This document shows, piece after piece, positions 8,001-17,101 of a DNA stretch of 64,000 nucleotides. Position 1 is the first letter of the stretch. Each line of letters starts with the position of its first letter. The translations under genes were made by a program, and so were the position numbers. Under the pieces are notes generated by a model. It was not told where the DNA came from and ran no database searches. It saw nothing but the letters and a program-made list of their open reading frames with translations. Location of the stretch: contig NC_087064.1 of NCBI RefSeq assembly GCF_963678635.1, positions 13,051,989 to 13,115,988 of the forward strand. Reading direction: 5' to 3'. The stretch is from Symsagittifera roscoffensis. Taxonomy: Eukaryota > Xenacoelomorpha > Acoela > Convolutidae.

Positions 8001-10619
8001 CTTCGAAAAACGCATTACAAACAAAAATAACAGAGTAATTAATACAAAACTTGACAAAAACTTACAGGATTAATCAAAATTCGCTTTTAATGATTTTTTG
8101 TAGATATCAGATCTTTTGCTGAAATTAAGTCTGGAAAAACTTTCTTGGAATCCGAATCACTAGTGAAAAGGTATGTGTATAATACCAAAATATATTGTAG
8201 AATACTGAGATATTTGTAGACGGGATCCCTGTCAGGAGTGCCGAGACAGTCCTCCTCTCGAGGTTCCAACCGGATGCCAGCCCCGTCCAGACACTACGGG
8301 GGGACAGAGGGGGTGCATGACACCATCCCCGAGGAGGCCAGAAGCAGCTACTCCAGAACATCTTCCAGGGGCGGAGGGGGATACACAGCCACGTATGAGG
8401 ACACTAGTCAGATGAACAGACGCCAGACAGCACAGAAGGTAGCTTTCTGTTAACACTGGATAAAAAGTAAGAGGATTGAAAAGTTAAGAAAGACAGATAT
8501 TTTGGAATTTTGAAGCCAATATATACTAATTTTGAGGGGGGGGGGGGAAACAAGATTTTTTGGTCAAAATTTTCAAAAATGTGCCTAAAAACGCCTTTTT
8601 CGGCCTGTTTTTCAAAATTTTGCCTGCGGCGCAGAAAACTTGGCCAAAATTGCGTCTTTTTAGTGATTTGAGAGGGCTCAGAAAATCAATTTAGTCGACC
8701 TGAAAAAAGTCGACAAAATTTTTGAATTTTTTTTTGAAAATCCACCTCCCCCTCGAGAAAATAAGACCCTGAAGTAAATGAATTCATATCTTGAGGTGAA
8801 CGGCCTTTTTCTAAAGACGTAAAACAAGCTTGAAGCGTTTCTCTTTTATTCAAAAGCTGGAATTGATTTCAAGAGAACACCTCGAACGTGCATGGGAAAC
8901 AACAAATTAGCATAAACCAGGAAAAATATTTTATTATCATGAATAACGTTACATGCTTTTATGAAAAATGTAAGCAGGAGTTGATTTCAGGAGAATGTTT
9001 CGAATTTGCAAGGGGGTTCTGCGATGGGAGGAGGAGGAGAAGGCGGAGTGGGTGGGGAGGGGGTGTTCCCCAACATAGAGTACGAGAGACAGAGCATAGT
9101 GAGCCAGATCCCACTAGCCGACCAAGTGTCCATCCACAGCCACAGTCTAAACACCAGTGCACGCAGAGAGTGAGTCGATTATAATAACTAAATAAAGATA
9201 TGATTAAAAAGGTTTAGTTTAAATTAAATTCATTGATTCGTTTTTTAAATGTCATCTTTAGTTTAAGTAAGGTGTCCATAGTCGAATCCCTCATACGCGA
9301 AGGACCCAATGCGCGAAATTAAAAATCAGCCAATCAGATTTCAGTTATCTAAAGTTTGGAAAGAAAATAAACATTTCCTGAATATTGATATTGGCCAAAT
9401 ATAAAAACGGCAGAAAGATGCAAAACTTTCAAATTGTCACTGACCGCTGCCGAATTGGAACAAATTTTATATTTCAAGATTTTCGTTATGAAAAAAGCTA
9501 CAAATATTGCTTCATTTAATTCATTTTAATGGAATGGCAATTGCTTCCTTTTAAAAATTCAAAGACTTTCGGCTAATTTTGTTTTCGGTCCTTCGCCCAC
9601 GAGTTTTTTTGCGCTTTCGGTCCTTCGCGCATGAGAATAGCCCCCTTGTCCATATCAAGTATTTTATGGTGTTTTTGATACTTTAATTTTTTTTCAACAC
9701 TGAACTGCAAAATTTAAAGACGTGAGAGAAAAGAAAAAACAGCCCACCGTTTCATAGAAAAACCTGAAATATCAAGTCATGCATATATAAAAAAGAACAT
9801 CTCCAATTAACATGATCAATGTTTTTTTTGTGTTCTAGGGCATCCCCACCTCCTGCCTCTGTTCAGGGTGGGGGAAGTAGACAGGGCAGTGGGAATGGGA
9901 GGGGCTCAGCCGCCCCATCCTCACCTCTTCCGCCCCAACAGCAGGAGGAACAGCCGAGGGTATTACAATTTTTATTCACGTTTTGATAATTAGAAGCCCT
10001 CTTAAAAAATTTCATTTTGTCGCCAAAAAACCTCTTGTTGACTATTAAACTCTCCCACGCAGCAAAAATGTTGAAAAAATCGTTTTTCTTTATAATAATT
10101 TTTTGGTAAACTCCAAAAATTGAAATGTACGAGCTTGCAAATTATTTTCAGAGACTTTTCCTGCAAAAATTGTTCATACTGAAATTTTTAAAAACTGGAA
10201 ACAAGAACCACTAACTGAACTTGCCACAAGAAGGATTCTTTTTTTTTTCAAAAGTGATGAGCTTGTATTCATGAGCTGAGCTTACATTCGACTCGAGAGG
10301 AAAACTGCACATAAATTAGTGCTTGCCGCTTAAATTATTGTTATGAATTGTCGCTTGTTACGAGTTGTCGCCTGTTACGAATTGTCTGTCACCTGTTACG
10401 AATTGTCACCTGTTACAATTTGTCGCTGCACGATATGAAGAGCCTATATTTAAATATAATTAGCCTATATTCAAATATGATTAGCCTATACTCAAATATT
10501 ATTAGCCTACATTCAAATATAATGAGCCTACCTTCATTCAAATATGATGAACCTATGCCTGAATCGTTCTTTTTTACTATTTCCAGGAATGGGGACAGAG
10601 TCAAGGAGACATGGTGTGA
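1898..10619 (+). CDS. ten-exon gene for a charged coiled-coil / Ser-Arg-rich protein (5' end not identified)
   Basis: Ten exons (1898-2068, 2236-2441, 2695-3174, 3539-3644, 4107-4165, 4424-4454, 8220-8438, 8991-9169, 9839-9959, 10587-10619) each have GT donors and AG acceptors. Their phases run 0,2,2,0,2,0,0,2,0 and stay in one frame to TGA at 10617. Together they give about 534 residues. Order of regions: a folded-looking N-terminal patch; a long Arg/Glu coiled coil; a Lys/Arg/Asp/Ser-rich linker; a second coiled coil with heptad-like Leu (LLEKLLQSQD, LDSRLKRLDNRL); a Ser/Gly/Pro-rich tail ending GDMV. I recognise no catalytic domain or family. A scaffold or cytoskeletal role is possible only by composition. 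No start Met is assigned because an upstream exon is probably missing from my model. Confidence 0.8.
2236..2441 (+). CDS. exon b: Arg/Glu coiled coil
   Basis: Acceptor TTGTTTTAG, donor GT|GTAAGT (a strong match to consensus). The exon is almost entirely alternating Arg and Glu with spaced Leu, typical of a long single alpha-helix or coiled coil. Two bases of a Val codon are left for the next exon. Confidence 0.85.
2695..3174 (+). CDS. exon c: charged linker, Ser/Arg-rich block and start of second coiled coil
   Basis: Acceptor TTTTTACAG, donor AAAG|GTATGA. The largest exon: an acidic start (EIQTDDEF), a Lys/Arg/Glu/Asp-rich stretch, an RRRSSRDRDS-like Ser/Arg block, a Ser/Thr-rich stretch, then a leucine-spaced helix. 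The composition resembles nuclear speckle or cytoskeletal linkers, but composition does not fix a function. Confidence 0.85.
3539..3644 (+). CDS. exon d: coiled-coil segment
   Basis: Acceptor GGTGTTAG, donor AGG|GTATGT. Leu/Asn/Gln/Lys-rich helix (LGKLMNQLNASS) continuing the coiled coil from the previous exon. Confidence 0.8.
4107..4165 (+). CDS. exon e: end of second coiled coil
   Basis: Long pyrimidine tract and CCAG acceptor, donor ACAG|GTGAAA. Encodes LETALGALETYTVDES and ends in phase 2. Confidence 0.8.
4424..4454 (+). CDS. exon f: 31-nt micro-exon
   Basis: Acceptor TTTGTTTTAG, donor GAG|GTAAAC. Encodes RVRGGTANSYE. Its one leading base completes the Arg codon from exon e, and it ends in phase 0, which exon g needs. 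That agreement is the main support for so small an exon. Confidence 0.7.
4821..5012. repeat. pair of ~45-bp repeats containing a GGGC hairpin
   Basis: The phrase 'CTGCTCGTATCAGGGCGAAG' begins the first copy and a close variant the second, about 145 bp apart. The first contains CAGGGC-GAA-GCCCTG, a perfect 6-bp hairpin; the second has a weakened version. Probably remnants of a short dispersed repeat. Confidence 0.5.
6700..6993 (+). repeat. imperfect tandem duplication of ~165 bp
   Basis: ACTGCGTTTTCAGGCGGT... with 'AGCTGATTTTAGCTGTGGG' at 6787-6828 recurs as ACTGCGTTTTTAGGCGGTTT... with 'AGCTGATTCTGTCTGTGGG' at 6956-6997. Upstream bases of each copy (GGCAAATTTAGTTGCT / GGTAAACTTAATTGCT) also align. 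Confidence 0.5.
6994..7010 (+). repeat. G17 homopolymer
   Basis: An unbroken run of 17 G at the end of the second duplicated unit. Its length is prone to sequencing error. Confidence 0.8.
7474..7516 (+). repeat. 15-bp tandem repeat, three units
   Basis: AAAAACTATATCA units repeated with ~14-15 bp period. Confidence 0.7.
8220..8438 (+). CDS. exon g: Ser/Gly/Arg-rich segment
   Basis: Acceptor ATTTGTAG, donor AAG|GTAGCT, 73 whole codons. Encodes a low-complexity segment with RQSSSRGSNRMP, SRTSSRGGGGY and a Thr/Tyr/Asp part. GC content is far above the intron, as expected for coding sequence. Confidence 0.8.
8536..8780 (-). repeat. dispersed repeat, copy 1 (minus orientation)
   Basis: Its reverse complement aligns over most of its length with 10961-11175: a TCTCGAGGGGG block, GATTTTCAAA, then AAATCACTA-AAAAGAC, AACAGGCC, and GAAAATTTTGACCAAAAA in the same order. 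It lies in the intron between exons g and h. Confidence 0.6.
8991..9169 (+). CDS. exon h: Gly-rich segment and conserved-looking tail motif
   Basis: I chose acceptor TTGATTTCAG ending at 8990 over GCAAG at 9009-9010 because only the first keeps phase 0 without a stop. Donor GA|GTGAGT. Encodes SNLQGGSAMGGGGEGG, then FPNIEYERQSIVSQIPLAD, which looks folded or peptide-binding compared with its low-complexity surroundings. Confidence 0.75.
9281..9646. mobile_element. 366-bp non-autonomous TIR element with 8-bp target duplication
   Basis: TGTCCATA occurs at 9273-9280 and again at 9647-9654. Directly inside, the left end (CCTCATACGCGAAGGACC) matches the reverse complement of the right end (TCTCATGCGCGAAGGACC). 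An 8-bp duplication fits hAT-like elements among others. There is no transposase, so it is a MITE. It lies in the intron between exons h and i. Confidence 0.75.
9839..9959 (+). CDS. exon i: Pro/Gln/Gly-rich segment
   Basis: Acceptor TTTGTGTTCTAG, donor AGG|GTATTA. Encodes ASPPPASVQGGGSRQGSGNG, then a PSSPLPPQQQEEQPR end. Disordered composition; GC-rich against AT-rich introns. Confidence 0.8.
10339..10427 (+). repeat. minisatellite 1 (~17-18 bp unit)
   Basis: Units resembling TGTCGCCTGTTACGAAT recur about five times with small changes (GTTATGAATTGTCGC, GTTACGAGTTGTCGCC, GTTACGAATTGTCTG, and so on). Confidence 0.75.
10433..10557 (+). repeat. minisatellite 2 (21-bp unit)
   Basis: AGCCTA recurs at 10441, 10462, 10483, 10504 and 10525, exactly 21 bp apart, each followed by an AT-rich ATTCAAATATxAT stretch; a sixth, drifted unit follows. 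Because 21 is divisible by three, both strands show spurious open frames. Confidence 0.85.
10587..10619 (+). CDS. exon j: terminal coding exon
   Basis: Acceptor TTTTTACTATTTCCAG, then EWGQSQGDMV and TGA at 10617-10619. The frame agrees with the phase-0 donor of exon i. The final four residues, GDMV, could in principle act as a C-terminal PDZ ligand (hydrophobic last residue), which is inference. Confidence 0.75.
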   Translation, partial: EWGQSQGDMV

Positions 10620-10960
10620 ACTGAAGAGGACAGGCGTGAACAAAGGTCAATGACCTATCACACATTCCAGTTCACCAAAGAAACTTGCAAGCACGTTTGA
10701 TTCTCTCAACAAGAATCTACGTTCTTCAACTAGCTGAAAACTATATACATAAAACCACAAAAAAGTCAAACTAACATTGTAAATATTTTTGAAAATTGAT
10801 CATCTACATCCAAATTTGTATCATTCTAACAGAAATGTTCTTTTTCAAAACTTTTCTTTAAAAAAATGAGTATAAAAAAATTTGTAGAAAATGATCTGTT
10901 TCAACAGCGACCTTTTAGATAAATTATAATTTAAAGAGAAACAAAATTAGGTCTGCGGCA
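10620..10960 (+). other. 3' flank of the gene
   Basis: AT-rich DNA that probably contains the 3' UTR. I see no canonical AATAAA. Confidence 0.35.
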
Positions 10961-11175
10961 GGGGCGGATCTAAGATTTTCTCGAGGGGGGATTTTCAAAT
11001 TGATTTTCAGAGTTCTTCTAAATCACTATAAAGACCCCATTTCGACCAAACTTTCCGCTCCGCATGCAAAAATTTGAAAAAACAGGCCAAAAAGCGTTTT
11101 TAGTCTATTTTTGGAAAATTTTGACCAAAAACAGATATCTCAAAATAGTACAAAGGGGGTTTCCAAGTTTTATAG
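10961..11175 (+). repeat. dispersed repeat, copy 2, with a CAGGGGCGGATCT end
   Basis: Begins CAGGGGCGGATCTAAG, a terminal sequence familiar from hAT-family MITEs of many animals, then matches the inverted copy at 8536-8780. No matching inverted right end is visible, so it is truncated or one-ended. Family assignment is inference. Confidence 0.5.
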
Positions 11176-11298
11176 ATTCAAAATCTTGCGTCAAAGAATT
11201 AAATTTTTTGCCAATCAATTGCAAGGGTTTCTAAAAATAAGAACTAAAGCATATGTAGTTTTGGGTACAGTGTTTATAGTCTAGCGCAGTGTGCATTC

Positions 11299-11643
11299 TG
11301 TTATACCCACGGAATAGATGGGTTTCGGTAAGTTACAGTTTGAGACATAAGCTATGGTGAATAGAGTTAAGAGTTTAAGAAGAATCTGTTAGCAACTTAA
11401 ATTCAATTGGTAAGTTTAGATCTGATTCGAATCTGGCCTCAAAATCATGAGAGAGACAGAGACTCATAAATAACTATTGAATATGGTGTTAGGTTAATAA
11501 GTACTTAATTAGATCAGTTATCTATATGGTTAGCTTTACATGAGTGCGTATGGTTAAGTATCATGACTATGAATCTAATCTAAGTGTAATGTTTTAGTTC
11601 TGATCAGTTCTAGTGGATATCTATTATATCCGTACTGATAACA
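11299..11643 (-). repeat. 3' LTR of the Gypsy element
   Basis: 345 bp, bounded by TGTTATAC and GATAACA, and aligned along its length with 18219-18546. It is the 3' LTR because the element reads on the minus strand. Confidence 0.9.
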
Positions 11644-11657
11644 TTCCTCCTTTTTTT
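11644..11657 (-). other. polypurine tract of the Gypsy element
   Basis: Read on the minus strand this is AAAAAAAGGAGGAA, ending at the LTR boundary. This is the expected position and composition for the plus-strand DNA primer. Confidence 0.8.
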
Positions 11658-12844
11658 GTTAATGATGTTGTCATCATATATCGTCGTTCTCCTCTGGCTG
11701 TTGATTGGCTTTTGCTGGGATTTTTGTCTGGACTGTTGGTAGGTTTTCTGGCTGTTTTGTGTTGTGGTCGATTGCATCGACTTAGCCTTGCTGGTTTTAA
11801 AACGGATTTCGCGTTATTGTTTTTCACATTCCCTTTGGAATGTCATGGAATTCGATGTGGGTGAGATCGATTTCAAGATGTTCATTGTGGCGTTGAAGCT
11901 GTCGATTAGATTCTTGTCTGGCGAAGATGATGTACACGCTGGTCAGTCGATTACATATCTTGAGCTAATCGCCCTTTGTGTTGGGGAATGTGGTGACTCT
12001 GTTCGTGTGGTTGTGCTGGGGTCGTTTGTTTTGTCCACTATACATTTTACTGTCTCACCTACGGATTCGTGAAATTGTTGATTGGGAGAGTCGTTGCTTT
12101 CTGCTATTCGCACTTTTTCTGGTGTTCCCTGGGTGGTATTGATTTCGATGTATTCGATGTCTGTCGATGACTCCTGTGGGTTTGCCGGCTACTGTGGGAT
12201 TTTGTCCTGTTCAGCCTGGTTTTGTACATTTTGTACTGTTACGCTGCAAACCGTGTCTTCGGTGTGGGTGGTTTCGTCAACTTGATTTATCGGGATAGCA
12301 TTCTCGAACTTGTTAGCAAGTGCACTTGTTTTCATCCTTGTGCATCTTCGGGGTTGGACCTCCTGTGGTGGTGTACGTTTTCTGTCCACTCGTTTTGCTG
12401 CTAGTTTTCGTGGTGACGGTGTTTTCTATTAAAGGTCTGAGTAATCGGATGATAGCGAAATCGAAGTATCACATTCGAATTGAATGTGTGAGTTGTCTTT
12501 ACGTAGCATTATCACTGGACTGCCTTATCCTTTGCGACTAGGAGATTTTGGGTTTTTTGTAACGCTTGTTTTTAGTCTGGTAGGCTGTGGTTTTCTCGTT
12601 CCAGTGTTTGTTTTTGTTTTGAATATGCGTTGTAGCCCTAACGCTTTCCGATTTAGCGACTGGCGTATAACTTCTTCAATGTTATGTGGCGGCTGGCGAT
12701 TTGGGCTTGAAGAAGTGGATGATTTATGTGTGGTACTGGTTTGGGCTTTATCACTTTGCTTATTTGCTGTTTTTTTTGGCCAATTGAACCAGTTGGTTGA
12801 TTTTGATTATCTCCTGCAGCTGAAACACGTGATTTAGCCCTTGG
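11658..12844 (-). other. post-integrase region of the Gypsy element
   Basis: On the minus strand this is a Gln/Pro/Lys-rich sequence broken by many stops. It may be the decayed C-terminal tail of Pol or an extra ORF. No envelope features (signal peptide, membrane anchor) are visible. The open frames on the plus strand here are antisense and have no support. Confidence 0.4.
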
Positions 12845-13623
12845 TCAATGTTTATAAGCAACAAAGTCTTTTAGTTGCGCCGGCCTACAATTACCGTATA
12901 TACTAGGGTCAGGTACGAAGGCTAGCCCGTCATGTCTTATCACCCGCGGTTGTTTTCCGTCTTCCTGAATCCACGCCGTGTGCGGAAAGTAGTTAATTAT
13001 TGAACCGTTTTCAATTATTTTAAATTGTGCACCGAATACCCCAGGGTTTTTTGTTTTACGCGCTATTGTACCAGATTTTTTTGCCACTTGCTCAATGCGT
13101 TTTCCTAAATTAAGGTTTATTGTAGTTTGGGGTCCTTTAAAACGATCCTTTAGAAAACTAGTGGGGCTCTTACTAGCTTTTGTTTTTCCTGTGTTGTAAG
13201 CCAACCTTTCCATTTTCTTGTTCTAATTTTGGCAATATCGTTTTTCGGATTATCGGCGAGAAAAGATCGTTTAACCTTGTTCATATCATATGGTATGTTT
13301 TTAAGTGGAAGATGCGCACCTATTGGGAATTTCTGTAGTATCGCCGGGTCGAATTAGTCATTCTCGTCCATGTCCAGAACTGTTATTTTGTCCTTTGGGG
13401 TCATAGAGTGGCAAGGTGTTGACTTTTTCTTCTTCCATGATGTGCGCTCATTGTTGCCCGATGTCCTATCCTGATTGGTGTTTGTCTGTTCCATTTGCGT
13501 TGTCAGTCCGACTGGTTCGAATGATGGCTCTGGTAGATAAATGTTTTTATATACTAAACTCAGCTCGTCCTCGCTGTTTTGATCTTGATTCCAGATCGTT
13601 TCCGGTGTGAGTGCGGACTTCAT
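12845..13623 (-). pseudogene. Gypsy integrase C-terminal region (broken)
   Basis: Two open pieces in different frames. The downstream piece (12845-13213) contains 'GKRIEQVAKKSG', a 'PGVFGAQFKI' stretch and 'PRVIRHDGLAFVPDPS', placed where the DNA-binding tail of integrase and the end of Pol would be. The upstream piece is polar and acidic. A frameshift near 13.2-13.35 kb separates them. Confidence 0.55.
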
Positions 13624-13637
13624 AAGAATGTTTTCAT

Positions 13638-14993
13638 TTAAAGACGAAAGTTTTGTGTTTTCCCATGATAGGTTAGAGCTTTTGGTGTTGTGCAGATATT
13701 ACTTAGCCGTGTGTTTGGCCTACGCCCGTAGTGTGCCTCAAATGGCGTAGTTTTTGTTATTGCGTGCGGTGTAATACGAAATGTCTTGATTAATTCTGCC
13801 ACGTCCGACGCGAGTTTATATGGTTTATTGTTTTTATCTATCTTCATTACCGACAAACAAGATTTTAGGGTTCTGATTAACCTCTCTACTATGCCCATGA
13901 GCGCTGGTCATCGACCGGTGCAAATATTAGCTTGGGCTTGATCACATCGAATATTTCGTGGTACGCCGTGATTTACGATATGTGTTTGCATAAATTTAAT
14001 GATGGTATTGGCCTTATTATTGGTGAAAACTTTTGCCAAGGGGAATCGCGAGAAGCGATCTACGCCTACCAGAATGTACACTTCTTTGTCATTTTCGTCG
14101 GGTAATGGTTCGGCAAAGTCCAAATGGATTTCTTCATTTGGCTCTGCCACTGCGTCTAATGTGGAGGAATGTTTTTTTTCCGGAAATTACTTTAAGATTC
14201 TTACCCTTCGCGCGACGTTTTTTGCAGTTTTGGGCTGCTGTCACAATGTCTCTGTGTAAGTATGGGTACCATACGTGTTTCGCGGCCTCTAGCATGCCCC
14301 CTGCCCTATGTGAGTTAAGTGAATGGAATCTAGAATAATCTGCCTCAGTTGCTTAGGGATTACGGCTCTGTCGTCATACAATAACACGTTGTCCCTAACT
14401 GAAAGTCTATCGCGTACATCATAGAAATATGGTCCGTAGCAGGCTTTGATCTGTTCCGATTTTTGTTGACGAATCATGTTGAAGAGAGGTTGGAGATTTC
14501 GTTCTCGTTTCGTGGCTGCCGCAAGGAAATCTACGTCTAAGGCTTTTCTTAGATTTTTTCTAAATAATGATACGTACTCCTCCTCCATTGCTATTGCTTG
14601 ACACTCTTCAGGCTGGTTATCCATTTGGCATATTTGAACCCCTTTTTTGTTGAGCGTAAAGCTGTCCTCCGACGGTATAATCTGATGCATTACGTCTTCA
14701 AACGAAAGGGTTTTAGGGGGCATTTCTTGTGGGGTATCTGTAAAAGAAGCGAAGTTTGTGGGTGGTATTGTCACCGTTGTCTGTTGGCCGCTGTGGCATT
14801 TCCGCAGAATCCTTTCGAATGGTGGGATCGCCATTCCCATTCTTAATTGTCTGCTCATTTTGAGGGTATTGTTCTTTGTATTGTAGCAATTGTCTTTGAC
14901 GGAAGTAATACAATTTATATGTTTGTAAGTGGTTTCATTCGAAATTGAGGATATATTTGAAAGTAATTGATTATAAAGAGAATTTTTTTGCAA
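13638..14993 (-). pseudogene. Gypsy integrase, zinc-binding and catalytic core (broken)
   Basis: The 14289-14993 piece ends with 'LSVRDNVLLYDDRAVIP' and 'SIHLTHIGQG', the standard lead-in and H-x3-H start of the integrase zinc domain. The 13908-14150 piece has the first catalytic Asp in 'IHLDFAEP' and the second in 'HGVPRNIRCDQ'. The 13638-13898 piece has the catalytic Glu in 'GIVERLIRTLKS'. These are the D, D and E of the core in correct order, but frameshifts and a stop divide them. Function: inserts element cDNA into the chromosome. Confidence 0.8.
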
Positions 14994-15710
14994 GATTTGA
15001 TATTGAAGAGATATCGTGACTGTTTTCTAGAAGTGGACTTTTTAAAGAGAAATCAGTTTGTGTTGAGCGCGAACTTGAAGGAGCAAAGTTTTCGTTCCGG
15101 TCGAGCTGCAAAGTGCCTTGAAATCCGTTTGGATTTTTCTTTATTTCAACGTTAGCTATAGTGCTGTCTTGAAATTCAAGGCAGGTAATGATATCATCGA
15201 TAAGTGCTACTACAAAATATTTGTCCCAGTATGCCGGGGATTGCGGTTTACCCACCGGATGACACGAAATATAATCTATCAGTCCAATTTTGCTGCCGGA
15301 AAGGTGTTTGATGTCAAAATCAAACAGGAGTAGACGGTCTATTCACCTTGTTAACCGGCTTTGATATGTTTTTTTTTTACTTTTATTGCTATTGAGGGCA
15401 CTAACCAAAGCTTGATGGTCAGTTATTAATGTGTACAATAATACTTAGGGTGATCGATGGCCCACACCGCGGCCAAAAGTTCCATATTGGTTACCGAATA
15501 TTTGGTTTCGCATGTATTTAAGAATCTGGAGGCATATGCCACAGTAGCCCATCCGTCTGGAGTTTCTTGTTCAAGGGCTGCATTGCATACTATTCTTGTT
15601 TCGCGGTTACCTGTACCCGATTTTCTGTAATATTTCGAACTGCGTTCAGAATACTTTTGAACTTTTGAAATTTTGACAATGAATATTAGAGTGGTTTTAG
15701 AGGCGTACAC
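14971..15710 (-). pseudogene. Gypsy RNase H (broken)
   Basis: The 15426-15710 piece contains 'DGWATVAYASRFLNTCETKY' and 'NMELLAAVWAIDH', the conserved RNase H segment of Gypsy elements with its catalytic Glu. The expected Asp-containing start is damaged by a frameshift. The 14971-15255 piece then carries the sequence between RNase H and integrase. Confidence 0.75.
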
Positions 15711-16560
15711 AATTGTGCCAGGTTTGGTATAAATTTATTCTGCTGGTGAACTGACCCCGTAAAACTTTTGAGTTGTTTGAAAGTTTTGGGGTGTTGAAGT
15801 TTCGTATCTGCATCGGTTTTCTTGTGCATTGGTATTGTTCCGCATTCATTTATTACAAAACCCAGCCATTCGACTTCTTTACAACCGAATTTATACATAT
15901 TTACAGAAATAGCCATGTTTTCTTAGTCTTGCTTCCCAAAACTCTTTTTAGTTTTTCAATGTGTTGGTCTTTCGTTCCGTGGGACACAATTAAAATGTCG
16001 TAGAGAAAAGCAAATGTATCTTTTTCGTTATTTAGTGTTAGATCTATGGACTTCTGGAATTCTATAGGCATTTCCGTAAGCCCGTAGAATCCAGTTTGGA
16101 ACTGGTAAGAGCCGGTTGCCTGCCCACCTATTATACTAAAATTACACTGCGTTCCTGTTGTTTCGTCCAATTTCAATTGGCTGTATGCATAGTGGAGGTC
16201 AATTGTAGAGAAAAATATTGTGCCGGGTTTGTTATTACCCTCTTGAGCTGATTATCCTACATTATCCAGAAGTACGTCGATGTTGGGCATTTGATATTTG
16301 TTTTTATGTATCGCCTTGTTGATTCGTTTTGAGTCCATCGCTAGTTCTTTTGTATGATCTTTTTTCACGGTTCTTACTATTGGGCTTATAAATTGTTTGC
16401 CACTACAGCTCTCGAGTTTCACAATATTACCCTGGTCGATTAGGGATCTGATTTCTTGTTCAACTTTTTCTTCGTCCTTTTTGTTGTAATGCTTTAAAAT
16501 CGCTTAGAAATTTCGTGTTCACAATATGGTTTTTTGAATGGCCGATGCCTGTACATAACC
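15686..16560 (-). pseudogene. Gypsy reverse transcriptase (broken)
   Basis: Motifs in order: a 'RTVKKDHTKELAMDSKRINK' stretch near 16.37 kb, 'FYGLTEMPIEFQ' near 16.07 kb, the active-site box near 16.0 kb, and the 'WLGFVINECG' segment with 'LKSFTG' near 15.85 kb. The YLDD box reads FLYD, so the first catalytic Asp is replaced by Tyr. This and several frameshifts rule out activity. Confidence 0.85.
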
Positions 16561-16564
16561 CCAG

Positions 16565-17071
16565 TTATGTTGATTTTACCCAATTGGTTATGACTGTATC
16601 TGATTGATCTGTGTCAGATATAAAGTTCATTGACTTACCATTTGGTTTTTCTCGATGGAGGTGTATGCCTAGTAGTGGAAGGAGATTTCTTCCCATAATA
16701 TTTGCTCGCTTATCATCCACCACAACAAAGGACGCGGTGTTGGTAGTCCAACCTTCTGACTCTACTGGAGTGATCATTCTGCCAAATGATGGAATTTTGT
16801 AGCCGTTATAGCACACCATTCTGTTTGCTTCGTCATCTTGACCCAGTTGAATTCGTCTGGCTTCTTTTACTCTGTTCTGCAGTGTGGTAGCTGTTTTATT
16901 GTTGACGAATGAAGTTGGGGATCCTGTATTGGCGATGAAGACAATTTTTTGTCTCCTACTCTGACTTTGATAACGTGTCCCTTTAGATCGTCCGCCTTTA
17001 TGTTGTCTGCCGATTGCTCGTGGAAATTTACCGCATTTACTCTTCTGTCGTCTGGATGCATTAATTCCCAT
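16565..17071 (-). pseudogene. Gypsy aspartic protease region
   Basis: 168-residue open piece with 'IANTGSPTSFVN' at the place of the D-[ST]-G active site; the catalytic Asp is Asn. It also has a later 'IMGRNLLPLLG', the expected [IL]-x-G-x-[DN] motif. The protease would cleave Gag-Pol; here it is inactive. Confidence 0.75.
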
Positions 17072-17101
17072 CCCGGAATTACATCCCCCGCCCGGAGATA
17101 A

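Larger units (their letters stand above)
4455..8219 (+). other. 3.8-kb intron
   Basis: This intron separates exons f and g. It holds two short hairpin repeats near 4.83 and 4.98 kb, a fold-back element near 6.4-7.35 kb with a G17 run, and a 15-bp tandem repeat near 7.48 kb. No coding region is seen in the rest. Confidence 0.7.
9960..10586 (+). other. last intron, carrying two minisatellites
   Basis: AT-rich. The 5' half shows nothing, and the 3' half holds the two tandem repeat arrays listed separately, ending about 30 bp before the acceptor of the last exon. Confidence 0.7.

Noticed and set aside
10348-10653. Open frames on both strands through the 21-bp repeats
   Set aside because: A repeat period divisible by three keeps frames open; the periodic product is an artefact and the region is intron.
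11613-12837. Series of plus-strand open frames inside the Gypsy element
   Set aside because: They are antisense to the 3' part of a minus-strand retrotransposon and show no conserved motif.
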